Source: Boswellia sacra (lineage: Eukaryota; Streptophyta; Magnoliopsida; Sapindales; Burseraceae). Taken from it: a stretch of 64,000 bases of DNA. The translations under genes and the position numbers were made by a program. Under the pieces are notes generated by a model. It was not told where the DNA came from. It saw only the letters and a list, made by a program, of their open reading frames with translations, and searched no databases. The stretch is taken from assembly GCA_013180625.2 (NCBI GenBank), contig SNVD02014592.1:1-64000 (forward strand), written 5' to 3'. Positions 1 to 10,229 of the stretch are shown piece by piece (the first letter of the stretch is position 1; each line of letters begins with the position of its first letter).

Positions 1-397
1 CAATGGAAAAAGAGTTACAGGTCTCTAGCATGCATGAGCGTATTGCACATACGGTCATTAAATCTGATGCATTTATAGCTTTGCCCGGTGGCTATGGTAC
101 ATTAGAGGAGATATTTCAAATCACCTCTTGGGCACAGCTAAACATCCATCAGAAACCCATTGGTTTGTTAAATGTCAATAATTTTTTTGATGGTTTGTTG
201 TCTTTTCTTGATCAGCAGTAGAAAAAAACTTCATCTCACCGTCAGCGAGGCAAATCCTGGTTACAGCTTCAACTGCAAGGGAGTTAATTGACAAACTACA
301 AGAATTCGTCTATTCGCCTGATTCAACAATGGCTCAAATAGATTGGTTTAGAGAAGGCAATAAGAGGCGTAAATTGGATTTAACGCTCCATCTGTAA
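1..397 (+). pseudogene. LOG-type cytokinin phosphoribohydrolase retrocopy, 3' part (copy 1)
   Basis: LOG enzymes release active cytokinin bases from cytokinin riboside 5'-monophosphates in the cytosol. The frame opening at position 3 shows the family signature PGGYGTLEE followed by [19 protein letters not shown]. One base is missing near 215, giving a stop at 219-221. In the next frame the typical C-terminus continues ([16 protein letters not shown], then TARELIDKLQEF) to a TAA at 395-397. The N-terminal half lies before the window. No intron interrupts a region that is split into several exons in plant LOG genes, so this looks like an RNA-derived copy. It is followed without a break by the internal 3' region and 3' LTR of a retroelement, and the same arrangement recurs inverted at 5980-6628. 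It cannot encode an intact enzyme. Confidence 0.88.
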
Positions 398-2348
398 TCT
401 CTATCTGCTGGTTTGCTTCATTTTCATTTGCTTTCTCTTTATTGTGTTTATTTGAGTTGAGTTTTTTTTTCAGGTTGTTTCTTTCATCCCAGGTAATATT
501 TTCTAATCTCGGTTTTTAGAGTGGTGGCTTAAAAAGTTCAAGTTCTCTTGAAACGCAGTCTGGATCTCTTCAATCCATAATGGCTGAATAAGGAGGCTAA
601 CTTCTAAACTTTTTAGACCCATTCTAACTGACTTGTTTGTGTTTGCTGATTTGTTGGACTTTATTATTTTCTGAGTAAGGTTAGTTTTATGTAATTTTGA
701 GTTGTTGTGTGTTTTTGTCTTTATCAGTTTCGATTCGAAAAAAAAAAAAAACATTGTGGAAAAACCTGAGAATGGCAGAATATAGGGTTTCCTTAACTCT
801 TGAAACGCATTCTCTCTCAATAAATCTGTAGTTTGTTTATTTCATGTTGTTTGAAGTGTCTTGTTTCTTGTTTTGTTCTTTCATAATAAAGGTATATAGG
901 CTGGAAACCTTAAGTCTGCGGGCTATGGTCCTAAGGATTGTTGAAATATACAATCTTGACTCAGGTGTAACAACGCCACGTACCTCTGTTCTTGCATTTT
1001 GTGGGTCGATGATAAGATAATGATTGAATTAAGAATAACTCTTGGAAAATAATAAATGATGCATGGATCTGTGTGCTTGAAATGTCTATTGGTTTTCGCT
1101 TTGCTTTTGATTCCTTGCGCAACATTGAGCACTGAGATATTATCACTGAGTTATTTGTTCACTTAGAGAAAGTTTATGTAATTTAAATGTTTCTTCAGAT
1201 TTCAATGAATTCTAGAACTTGTTTGATGGTCACTCGAGGCGAAATCCTAGACTGTGCAACATTAGGGAAATGATTTAGGCCATCTTTGGAACGTTTGAGC
1301 CTTAAGAGCCAACCTTGATTAAAATTGATCCCTAGTTACCCCTTTGAGCCTCTGTAAACCTTTTTCTTTGTTAACTCACTAAAAGATTTCCTAACCTTAA
1401 TTGAATTTGTTCCAAACAGTTTATCCCTTACCTATGAGCATGTAAATCATTTGCAATTACATTTTGAGCTATGTTCTGGTTTTGGGAAGTTAGAGGAGGT
1501 TGGATTATGCCATGAGCAATGCAAGTGACTTTTATTATGTTTGTAAAAAAAAAAAAAAGAGAAAAAAAATCTGTACTTATCTTCCACGTACTTAAACATT
1601 GAGGACAATGTATTGTTTAAGTGTGGGGGAGTGGAATTGCAGTTTAAAAAAAAAAGAAAAAAAAGAAAAGAAAAAGAGTTCTATACCCTTGGGTGTTCTT
1701 GAAAAGAATGAAACAACGAAGTGTGGGGGTGTAGTTTCTTTTGTTTTCTACAAAAAAAAAAGAAAGAAAAAAAGAAAGAAAAAAAAGAAGATAAGTTTGG
1801 GGGAGTAACCAGGTGAATTGAAATGAAGTTTTGTTATAGGCTTGAGCTCTACATAGTCTTGAATGATTTATGTGTTTGTGGGTGATTTGAGCCAAATTAT
1901 TGTCCTTTATCATACCTTCACCCAAGCCAAACGTTACAAGCTTAATAAAGTCCTACTTGATCCTTGGTGTTGTGCATGTCTACATTAGTGGACAGTGACT
2001 TGAAAAGCAGGCCTATGGAGTTCATTTATATGCACATCTTCAATATTAAATATGATTCATTTTTATGCATAAACTCATCCCGGTTACAAGTGATTAGGTG
2101 AGAATGGCTCTACACACACACACTTGAGGAATTGAAGTGAAGCGAAACTAATATTTGAGATAAAATTGTTGATCAAGTGCATTATTTTGAAGTTTTCCTT
2201 GGGTTATAATTAATTACAATCTTTGAGGCCTATTTGCAAGTTGAAGCATTTGTGTGTTTTAATTTTTATTTGATTCTGTTTCGGTTTAGTTTTGTTTCGT
2301 ATCATTTTAGTTGCTCGAGGACTAGCAAAGTCTAAGTGTGGGGGAATT
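398..2348 (+). mobile_element. Internal 3' region of an LTR retroelement, polypurine tracts, noncoding
   Basis: This stretch joins the LOG copy to the LTR at 2349. It has no credible coding frame. Guanine-rich polypurine motifs recur: GTGTGGGGGAGTGG near 1621, GTGTGGGGGTGTAG near 1722, TTTGGGGGAGTAACC near 1795 and GTGTGGGGGAATTT immediately before 2349. The last is the expected plus-strand primer directly upstream of the 3' LTR. The phrase TTGAGGACAATGTATTG before the first tract resembles 3' regions of plant Ty3/gypsy elements. Long A-rich runs lie at 1545-1570, 1645-1675 and 1750-1790. Whether the first few hundred bases are LOG 3' UTR cannot be decided here. The whole region is repeated inverted at 3992-5979 at roughly 90 percent identity by eye. 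Confidence 0.75.
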
Positions 2349-3807
2349 TGATAGGTGTCTATTTATGTATTACTTTTATATCAGTTCGTCCATGTTTCTT
2401 TGCTATATTCCTTGGTATTTTTATGTTTTTGTGTGGTTTTGATGTTTGTAGGAGTTTTGGAGCAACTTGCACAAAATGGAGTAAAACCCTTCATTTTCAC
2501 CTCTGCTAGTCAGTGATCTTCTCGGATTTAATTGTATTGATATACAATGAACCCGATGACATATTATATACCGTTGGAAAGCTCTCGAAGTCTATTGTCT
2601 GGAGAAATTTACGGTTTATAAATCCATTCAGTGTACCAAAAGTTCTAATCAAAACAGTGTGAGATGTATAGAAATATAATTCCACAAGTCACTGTATCAT
2701 GTATAATACGGGGCACTGTAGCAAGTCACTGTAGCAGAGTATTTAAACACATTTTAGGGTTTTATTTTGAGAACTTGAAGAGAGGAGAACGTGGTGGAGG
2801 CTGAAGCTCTGGAATTCTTTCATCTCTTGGAGTTCTTGAAGGAGAAAGAAGCTTGGAAAGAGGAAGAACTACAATCTAAAGAGAATTACATCAAATTTGC
2901 TAAGTTTTTCCCTTCCCTTTCATTTTCTGGAATGTCTCCATGTTGTATTTTATTTACCATGTTCTTAAACATGTGTAACTGAATCTGAATTGGTTGAGGG
3001 TGATTTCAACGCCCCTGATATGGTTTTTGTAAGTTGATTGTGCAAGAAGTTGTGTTATCCTACAGCTTCTCCTAATTGAATGCTTGTATTTTTTCCTAAG
3101 ATCCTTAAATGCTTCATCATTGCCTTGCTCGGATTTTATTTTCAAAATGTAGCTAACTGAATATATGCTGTTGTTGTGTCTATGAACTAGACTCGACGAT
3201 CGTGTTCGATTCCGTAACCTTGTCTTGAATTTGTCTATCGCTCTAACTAGACAGAAATTTGTGACGGATCTAGAATTGCAATTAGCGGTGCTAATATAAA
3301 CCCTACCAGTTAAATAATCCGGGCTTGTGTGTTTATTGCTTAGATCAACCTATCTTTCTTATCGTAATGCATCCTTTGAATTAAATTTAGAGAGCTTGTT
3401 CTAGGTTGTTTAATGGATAGAGATTAAATAAAGAGCCTGTTTTGTTTAACAACAAAGTAAGGAAAGATTGGGATAACGGAGCTTGTTGTTATCTACGGTT
3501 GGTAATTTCAATGGTGTAATTGGATGACAATTCTACAATTAATTCGCAAATCCATATCTTGTGGTAGAGAAGGATCCCTTAACCAGATTTCTCTCATTGA
3601 TCCTTCATTCAAATTAACTTCTGTTTTGTTATTCTTAATTTGCATTCTTATTTCATTTAGTTAATCATTCAACAAAACCCCCCCTGTTTAGTTAATGTTC
3701 TGGGAAACTAACACAATTCAATAGACTCATCTCGTGGGAAGATATCTTACTTATACACTTTATAACTTGTTGCGACTAGTATACTTACTAGTATTCGAAC
3801 GGCATCA
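2349..3807 (+). mobile_element. 3' LTR of the LOG-carrying retroelement (about 1.46 kb)
   Basis: The segment begins TGATAGGTGTCTATTTATG directly after a polypurine tract and ends TTCGAACGGCATCA, so it has TG...CA termini. A related LTR with perfect target duplications lies in the opposite orientation at 36220-37643, which fixes both ends independently. The bases after the terminal CA, AACTC at 3808-3812, should be its target duplication; the matching 5' copy would lie outside the window. Confidence 0.85.
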
Positions 3808-3991
3808 AACTCCGAGCAAATTTTGCTGATTAGCCAAACGGTGAAAATGAGGGTTTTACTCCATTTTTGTGCAAGTTGCTCCAAAACTCCTACAAACATC
3901 AAAACCACACAAAACATAAAAATACCAAGGAATATAGCAAAGAAACATGGACGAATTAATATGAAAATGATATATAAATAGACACTTATCA
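3808..3991 (-). mobile_element. Truncated 3' LTR of a second, minus-strand related retroelement
   Basis: Read on the minus strand from 3991, this begins TGATAAGTGTCTATTTATA and follows the first 184 bases or so of the LTR at 2349. It then stops exactly where the plus-strand LTR ends. The simplest reading is that the plus-strand element inserted inside this LTR, leaving the remainder beyond the left edge of the window. Confidence 0.8.
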
Positions 3992-5979
3992 AATTCCCCC
4001 ACACTTAAACTTTGCTAGTCCTCGAGCAAGTACATCGATATGAAACAAAACAAAACTAAACCGAAACAGAATCAAAGAAAAATTAAAACACACAAATGCT
4101 TCAACTTGCAAATAGGCCTCAAAGATTGTACTTAATTATAACCCAAGGAAAACTTCAAATAATGCACTTGATCAAGAATTTTATCTTAAAGATTAGTTTC
4201 GCTTCATTTCAATTCCTCAAGTGTGTGTGTGTAGAGCCATTCTCACCTAATCACTTGTAACCCGGATGAGTTTATGCATAAAATGAATCATATTTAATAT
4301 TGAAGATGTGTGTATAAATGAACTCCATAGGCCTGCTTTTCAAGTCACTCTCCACTACTGTAGACATGCACAACTCCAAGGATCAAGTAGGACTTTATTA
4401 AGCTTGTAACGTTTGGCTTGGGTGAAGTATGATAAAGGATAATAATTTGGCTCAAATCACCCACAAACACATAAATCATTCAAGACTATGTAGAGCTCAA
4501 CCCTACACAACTTCATTTCAATTCACCAGGTTACTCCCCCAAACTTATTTAGAACACTCAATCTTTTTTTTTTTTTTTTTGCAGAAAACAAAAGAAAACT
4601 ACACCCCCACACTTTGTTGTTTCATTCTTTTTAAGAACACTTAAGGGTATAGATCTCTTATTCTTCTTCTTTTTTTCTTTTTTTTTCTTTTTTTCTTTGT
4701 TTTTCTTTTTTTTTTTAATTACACTTCCCCTCCCCCACACTTAAACAACCCATTGTCCTCGATGTGTAAGTACGTGAACGATAAGTACAGATTGGCTTTT
4801 TTTTGTTTTTTTGTTTTTTTTTTTCAAACATAATAGAACTCACTTGCATTGCTCATGACACATCCCAACCTCCTCTAAATTCCCAAAACCAGAACATAGC
4901 TCAAAATTTAATTGTGAATGATCTACATGCTCATAGGTAAGGGATAAACTGTTTGGAATAAATTCATTTGAGGTTAGGAAATCTTTTAGTGAGTTAACAA
5001 AGAAAAAAGCTTACAGAGGCTCAAAGGGGTAACTAGGGATCAATTTCAGTCAAGGTTGGCTATTAAGGCTCAAACGGTCCAAAGATGGCCTAAATCATTT
5101 CCCCAATGTTGCACAGTCTAGGATTTCGCCTCGAGTGACCATCAAACAAGTTCTAGAATTCATTGAAATATGAAGAAACACTTAAATTACATAAACTTTC
5201 TCTAAGTAAACAAATAACTCAGTAATAATAGCTCAGTGCTCAATGTTGTGCAAGGAATCAAAGGCAAAGTGAAAACCAATAAATATTTCAAGCACACAGA
5301 TCCATGCATTATTTATCATTTTCCAAGAGTTATTCTCAATTCAATCATTATCTTATCATCGACCCACAAAATGCAAGAAAAGAGGTACGTGGCGTTGTTA
5401 CACCTGAGTCAAGATTGTATATTTCAACAATCCTTAGGACCAGTAGCCCGCAGACTTAAGGTTTCCAGCCTATATACCTTTATTATGAAAGAACAAAACA
5501 AGAAACAAGACACTTCAAACAACATAAATAAACAAACTACAAAGTTATTTAGGAAGAATGCGTTTCAAGAGTTAAGGAAACCCCATATTCTGCCATTCTC
5601 AGGTTTTTCCACTAATTTTTTTTCGAATCGAAACTGATAAAGACAAAAACACATAACAACTCTAAATTACACAAAACGAAACTTACTCATAAAATAACAA
5701 AGTTCAACAAGTCAGCAAACAAAAACAAGTTAGTTAGAATGGGTCTAAAAAGTTTAGAAGTTAGCCTCCTTATTCAGCCATTATGGATTGAAGAGATCCA
5801 GAATGCGTTTCAAGAGAACTTGAACTTTTTAAGCCACCACTCTAAAAACTGAGATTAGAAAATATTACCTGGGGCGAAAGAAACAACCTGCAAAATCTCA
5901 AAATAAATAACATGAAAAACTTCAAATAAACACAATAAAAAGAAAGCAAACAAAAACGAAGCAAACCAGCAAACAAAGA
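3992..5979 (-). mobile_element. Internal 3' region of the minus-strand LOG-carrying retroelement
   Basis: This is the inverted counterpart of 398-2348. On the minus strand a polypurine tract (GTGTGGGGGAATTT) abuts the LTR at 3991, and further G-rich tracts (seen as CCCCCACAC or CCCCCAAAC on the plus strand) lie near 4536, 4607 and 4733. Homopurine/homopyrimidine runs occur at 4564-4580, 4660-4715 and 4798-4825. No convincing coding frame is present. Confidence 0.75.
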
Positions 5980-6628
5980 TTACAGATGGAGCGTTAAATC
6001 CAGTTTACGCCTCTTATTGCCTTCTCCAAACCAATCTATCCGAGCTATTGTTGGATCAGGCGAATAGATGAATGCTTGTAATTTGTCAATTAACTCCCCT
6101 GCAGTTGAAGCTGTAACCAGGATTTGCCTCCCGACTGTGAGATGAAGTTTTTTTCTACTGCTTGATCAAGAAAAGACAACAAACCATCAAAAAAATTATT
6201 GACATTTAACAAACCAATGGGTTTCCGATGGATGTTTAGCTGTGCCCAAGAGGTGATTTGAAATATCTCCTCTAATGTACCATAACCACCGGGCAAAGCT
6301 ATAAATGCATCAGATTTAATGACCATATGTGCAATACGCTCATGCATGCTAGAGACCTGTAACTCTTCCCCATTGTGTTGCCTATGATATCTCGCACAGC
6401 TAATGGTTTAGGGATAATGCCGAGAACTTTGCTTCCTCCCAAGGATGCAGCTGTCGACACACACCCCATTAACCCAAGACTACCCCCTCCATAAATCAAA
6501 TGAATACCCCTCGCAGCTAATGTCCTACCAAGATCAAGAGCTGCTGTTGTAAACTCTCCATCTTTACCAAATTGCGATCCACAAAATACGCATATATTTT
6601 GGAATCGCCGAATTGGTGTTTTCTCCAT
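5980..6628 (-). pseudogene. LOG-type cytokinin phosphoribohydrolase retrocopy, full length (copy 2)
   Basis: The minus-strand ATG at 6626-6628 starts MEKTPIRRFQNICVFCGSQF, a normal LOG N-terminus, followed by a GGGSLGLMG glycine-rich loop and LGIIPKPL. A base is missing in the G run near 6367-6371, after GNTMG. The next frame carries MHERIAH and the PGGYGTLEE signature. A second base is missing near 6130-6134, and the last frame ends KRRKLDLTLHL at the TAA 5980-5982. The span is 649 nt; the two missing bases would make 217 codons, the usual length of a plant LOG (210-230 residues). The whole coding sequence is present with no intron, which supports a processed origin. It is not functional as it stands. 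Confidence 0.9.
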
Positions 6629-6775
6629 TTCTACAAGTGCTCTAACCTTGTGTAAAACAATGATGCACGTTAGGTAATATGCTTTTCAAATGTAAGACAG
6701 GTTATAATAATGACATTTGAAAATATGGAGAATGGATATATACACACGTAAAAATCTCAAATTTGACACATGGGG

Positions 6776-7030
6776 ACATAATTTCGGTGGGGGTTGCTCG
6801 ATGCAGATTTATCGCCCCAAGATTTGAAAAAAATGAGATATGCTTTCTGCGGGGTTTGACAAAACCTACATGCTTGTCTCCCACGTGAAGCATGGAAAAT
6901 GGACATACACTTTCGACGGGGTTTGACAAAACCGCCACACTTGTCTCCCACATGAAGCATGAAAAGTAGAGATATACTTTCGGTGGAGGTTGACAAAACC
7001 TCCACACTTGTCTTCCACGTGTACTTATGC
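6776..7030. repeat. 67-bp tandem repeat, three clear units plus a degenerate one
   Basis: Units start at 6843, 6910 and 6977 with exactly 67-bp spacing. Each has a CTTTC-type start, then TTGACAAAACC, then CTTGTCTCCCACGTG or a close variant. A weaker unit begins near 6779. Overlapping open frames here are artefacts of the repeat. It lies upstream of the LOG copy 2 start in that copy's own orientation. Confidence 0.8.
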
Positions 7031-7169
7031 CATAGGGTAGTCATATGGTTTGTCAAAAAGAAAACTTGAAATTAAAACAAACAAAATCAACAAACAACAA
7101 CAACACAAAAACAACATTGATAATCAGATCAAACGAAACAAGAAAAAAAAATTCAACAACAACACACAT

Positions 7170-7469
7170 TCAAATATACAAGTAGTTGTGATTGTGGCTC
7201 ACATCTTCCTCTGGTTTTACGTCCAGTAACGGCTGAAACGCCTTCTATGAGTCGGAGATTTGCTTCCCATCCAGTTTTCTTATAAACTGGTAAACAGGGT
7301 CGTTTTTAGTCAGATTCCCTAAACTATAACACTGCAATTCATCATGAAATTGTGTCCATAAATTAAGCAATTCACTTTGAACAAGTCCACAAGAATATGA
7401 CTTAAGAGTTAATAAAACATTATCCAGCGACTCATTACTCAGACCATTCTTAATAAATGAGAGTTTATC
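7170..7469 (-). pseudogene. Unrecognised coding remnant
   Basis: About 100 codons read through on the minus strand with a single in-frame TAG near 7245-7247. The composition looks coding, with ELLNLWTQFHDELQCYSLG and NDPVYQFIRKLDGKQISDS before the stop. No start codon is obvious, and a stop lies just upstream. I do not recognise the family. It sits between the LOG-carrying element and gypsy element B, so it could be another fragment carried by a mobile element or an old host exon. Confidence 0.4.
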
Positions 7470-7708
7470 TTCTCAAATGCCTTACTAGGTTTTGGAGATC
7501 TTAAAACTGGCAGATCTTGTGGAGAATCAAGAGCCAATAGGTTTTGGGCATTTGAGATCACAAAATAGCAGGATGATTTGTGCATCAATCTTCAGGCTTG
7601 TAAAGAAGGATCAATAGGTGGTGTGGAATGACCAATGCCAAGAGGCATTTGAGATCACCCATGGCTCAACAACTCCCACATACTTCATATCTTGGGCCTT
7701 GACAAACT

Positions 7709-8300
7709 TTATGAATCTCCCCTTCTTGGGCTCAAAGTCTTCTTCTTTCCATTGGACTTATAACACATACCTCTTCTAAAAGTTTGGCCTTTTAAATCCA
7801 AAAAGGATGGTAAACCGCGTCCATTCCTCCCAGGCCCAGTTCTTGTCAAATATTCTTGTTTCTTTATTATCCCATCGACAATTAGGCTGACTTCGTCAAT
7901 CATGGCTATGTGAGAACCTCCTATGTAGGGTAACTCTCCAACCTTCACACTTAAAGCAATTGGTGCAATAGTTGAAGCCATATGAACGATCACAATCGCC
8001 CCATCCATGTTGAATCGGATCTTCTAATATAGTGTGGAAAGAAGTCCACCAAGCATATGGAACCATGCTTGTCCCAACAAAGCAACAAATGTGATTGAAA
8101 TATCAAGTATTGTGAATTCTATCATAATTTCAATTGGCCCAGTCTTCACTAATGCCTTGAAGATCCAAATGGTACTTCTCTTCAGGTCATCACAGGCCCT
8201 AATCACCATCTCATAAGGCTTAAGCTCATCTTCACTGATCTCATACTTGTACAATATCTTCATAGGCACAATATTAATAATGGACCCATCATCCACCATG
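7709..8300 (-). pseudogene. Element B retropepsin and G-patch-like region (broken)
   Basis: At 8300-8024 the minus strand reads VDDGSIINIVPMKIL, which carries the aspartic protease D-G-S motif, and closes with VALLGQAWFHMLGG, the usual LLGRPWIH-type end of gypsy retropepsins. A stop separates it from the next frame (8008-7709), which includes GRNGRGLPSFLDLKGQTF. That resembles the glycine-rich G-patch found after protease in many plant gypsy elements. The expected reverse transcriptase does not follow. Protease identity is secure; the G-patch call is weaker. Confidence 0.72.
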
Positions 8301-9499
8301 ATGCATGGAGATGTCTTTCAACCAATCTGTGCAGTAATGAACAATGGCCTATTATAATTCCTTCTTTCAAAAGGTAGATCTTCATTGATGAAGGTGATTA
8401 CACCCTTCTCATTTACCCTCTTGGGTACTCCTCCGATCATAGTAGATATGATCTTATTTGGAGTAGCAGCCATTGATATCTCGACCTCTGTCAAAGCCTA
8501 CACCTTGGCTTCTCTATGCTTTTAGGATAAAATTAACAAGTCTCGAATGCTAGCATTCATTTGGGTCTTCTTTAATTGTTTGATCGCTTGATCCTCTTCT
8601 TCTTTGGTTCCTACCTTGGCAATCTTCTTTAATTGTTTCTTCAACAATCTTCTCTTTCTTGACTGACTTTTCCTTCTCACTCTTATGGTAAAATCTACCA
8701 CTCTTTATTATTCCTTGTACATTCTCACTCTTGCCCTTAAGTGTTTCCTCGTCAATTCTCACTCTCTCTTCTTCTTCATCACTGCTAAAGTCAACCCAAA
8801 AGTTTGGAAGGGTTTTGACTTTGGGAATGTCATCCTAACTACCCATGACTCTCACTTCTTCGCACCTTCTAGGTAAGCTTTCCCTTCTCACAAGATTCTC
8901 AACTTATTTCCCTTTCCTAGCTTCTCTACCCTTCTCCACTTTGAGTCTTTTAGGTGGTGGGCCTCTTCTAGCCCCTTTTCTAGCCATCCATTTCTTAGCA
9001 AAGGCACTCGATGATGTGGACTTCTTCTTGGTTAAAGTCACCTCAACTTCTTTTTCTTCTTGTTCTTCTTCTTCTTCTGACTTTTCCTCCTCTTGGTCAT
9101 TAAGGTACACAAAACTCAAGCTCCAAATTTTGTTTGGCTTCCTTCAGTGCAATGTTGGTCCATCCACCCTTCTTGGTGTAGATCTTGGCTACCAAAGGAA
9201 TAGGCTCATCTTTTGCCTTCTTAATCATCTACTTGGGCTCTTCTTCTTTGGGCTCCTTAACCTTGAGCTCTGCGACCTTGAGTTTTTCAATATTAGGCTT
9301 CTTCTTTGTGGCTACCTTTCTAGTGGACCCTTCTTGTTGTTCAAGCTTAGACTTCTCTCTTCTTTCAGCTCTCTCGACCCTACTTGTTCTCCTTTCTTCA
9401 AATGATTTCATGACTTGCTTCTCAGTCAAGCCCGATCCAATCATGTTGGTCATTGAAGGAGGTACCCAATTGTATTTGGGTAGTGGAATGCTTCTCGTA
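8301..9499 (-). pseudogene. Element B gag-protease spacer, lysine/glutamate rich
   Basis: The minus strand encodes low-complexity charged sequence between gag and protease (for example the acidic run near 9110-9050 and AFAKKWMARKGARR near 9003-8960). The same AFA(K/R)K motif is seen in element A at 14991-14960. Several stops and frame changes are present. Plus-strand open frames here, such as 8845-9405, are antisense shadows of this biased sequence. Confidence 0.6.
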
Positions 9500-10229
9500 T
9501 TAGGCTCATGCGTCTAGGTCAGGAATCTGGCCCTTGTTGATCAAATCTCGAATCTCGTGATGAAGACGAGTTTAATCATCAGTATTATGCCTGGTCACTT
9601 GGTGGAATTCACACTTCTCGTGATGCCTCCAATTCCTTGGCAATGGATTTGGAAGCTCTCTTGGTGGCAATAGCTACAAGATCCTTTTGGCTCTCAATCT
9701 TGTAAAGATCTTGGACAATAGTCTGCCCAAACGACGAAACTTTCTTCGTGGGGCGACCACTTCCACTCTACGTGCCTCGTGCTAGACCCATTAGCTTGGT
9801 GATACTGCCCCTGACTTCTTCTCCGGTAGCTATTATGTTTCTTTTTTGCCTAGCCTCCAAATCTTCTATATAAATGCCTGACTCATACAAGTCTTTAAAT
9901 GTTTTGATAGAGAAGCGCGCAAGACTGTCACTAATGAAAGCATAGGCTTCATTAATTACCATGTGGACCTGGTCCTTCTTTGCAGGCCTGATGGTCATCT
10001 TGGTGGCCTTGGCCCTCCAATAGACTAGATACTCTGAGAAGGTCTCGTTGGACTTCTGACATGTCGTCTCCAAGTCCCTAAAGGTTACCCCCAATTGGGT
10101 ATTGTGGAGTACTACTCTACAAACTGTTCAAAAAGCTCCTCCTAATCCTCTCAAACTCTCTTAGGGAGGTCATGGTACCATACTATCGTATCATCTTCTA
10201 AGGATAGCATAAAGTACTTCAAGATGTAC
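9500..10229 (-). pseudogene. Element B gag, C-terminal part (broken)
   Basis: The minus strand shows the retrotransposon gag signature FRDLETTCQKSNETFSEYL, then VYWRAKATKM, at 10088-10000. Further down (9620-9530) it shows KCEFHQVTRHNTDD and HHEIRDLINKGQIPD, the Cys/His segment typical of this gypsy group. In-frame stops occur near 10110-10150 and elsewhere. The N-terminal part continues beyond the insertion at 11642. Confidence 0.8.

Noticed and set aside
1..397. Functional LOG gene
   Set aside because: A frameshift and stop follow codon 72, with loss of the C-terminal third in frame. Copy 2 has two frameshifts.
6702..7056. Two overlapping minus-strand ORFs of about 100 codons
   Set aside because: They are produced by the 67-bp tandem repeat, whose period is not a multiple of three, so successive units are read in different frames and give no consistent protein repeat. 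No protein motif is seen.
8845..9405. 186-codon plus-strand open frame rich in Leu, Ser and Phe
   Set aside because: It is antisense to the charged Lys/Glu-rich gag-protease spacer of gypsy element B. The bias of that spacer creates the frame; no motif supports it.
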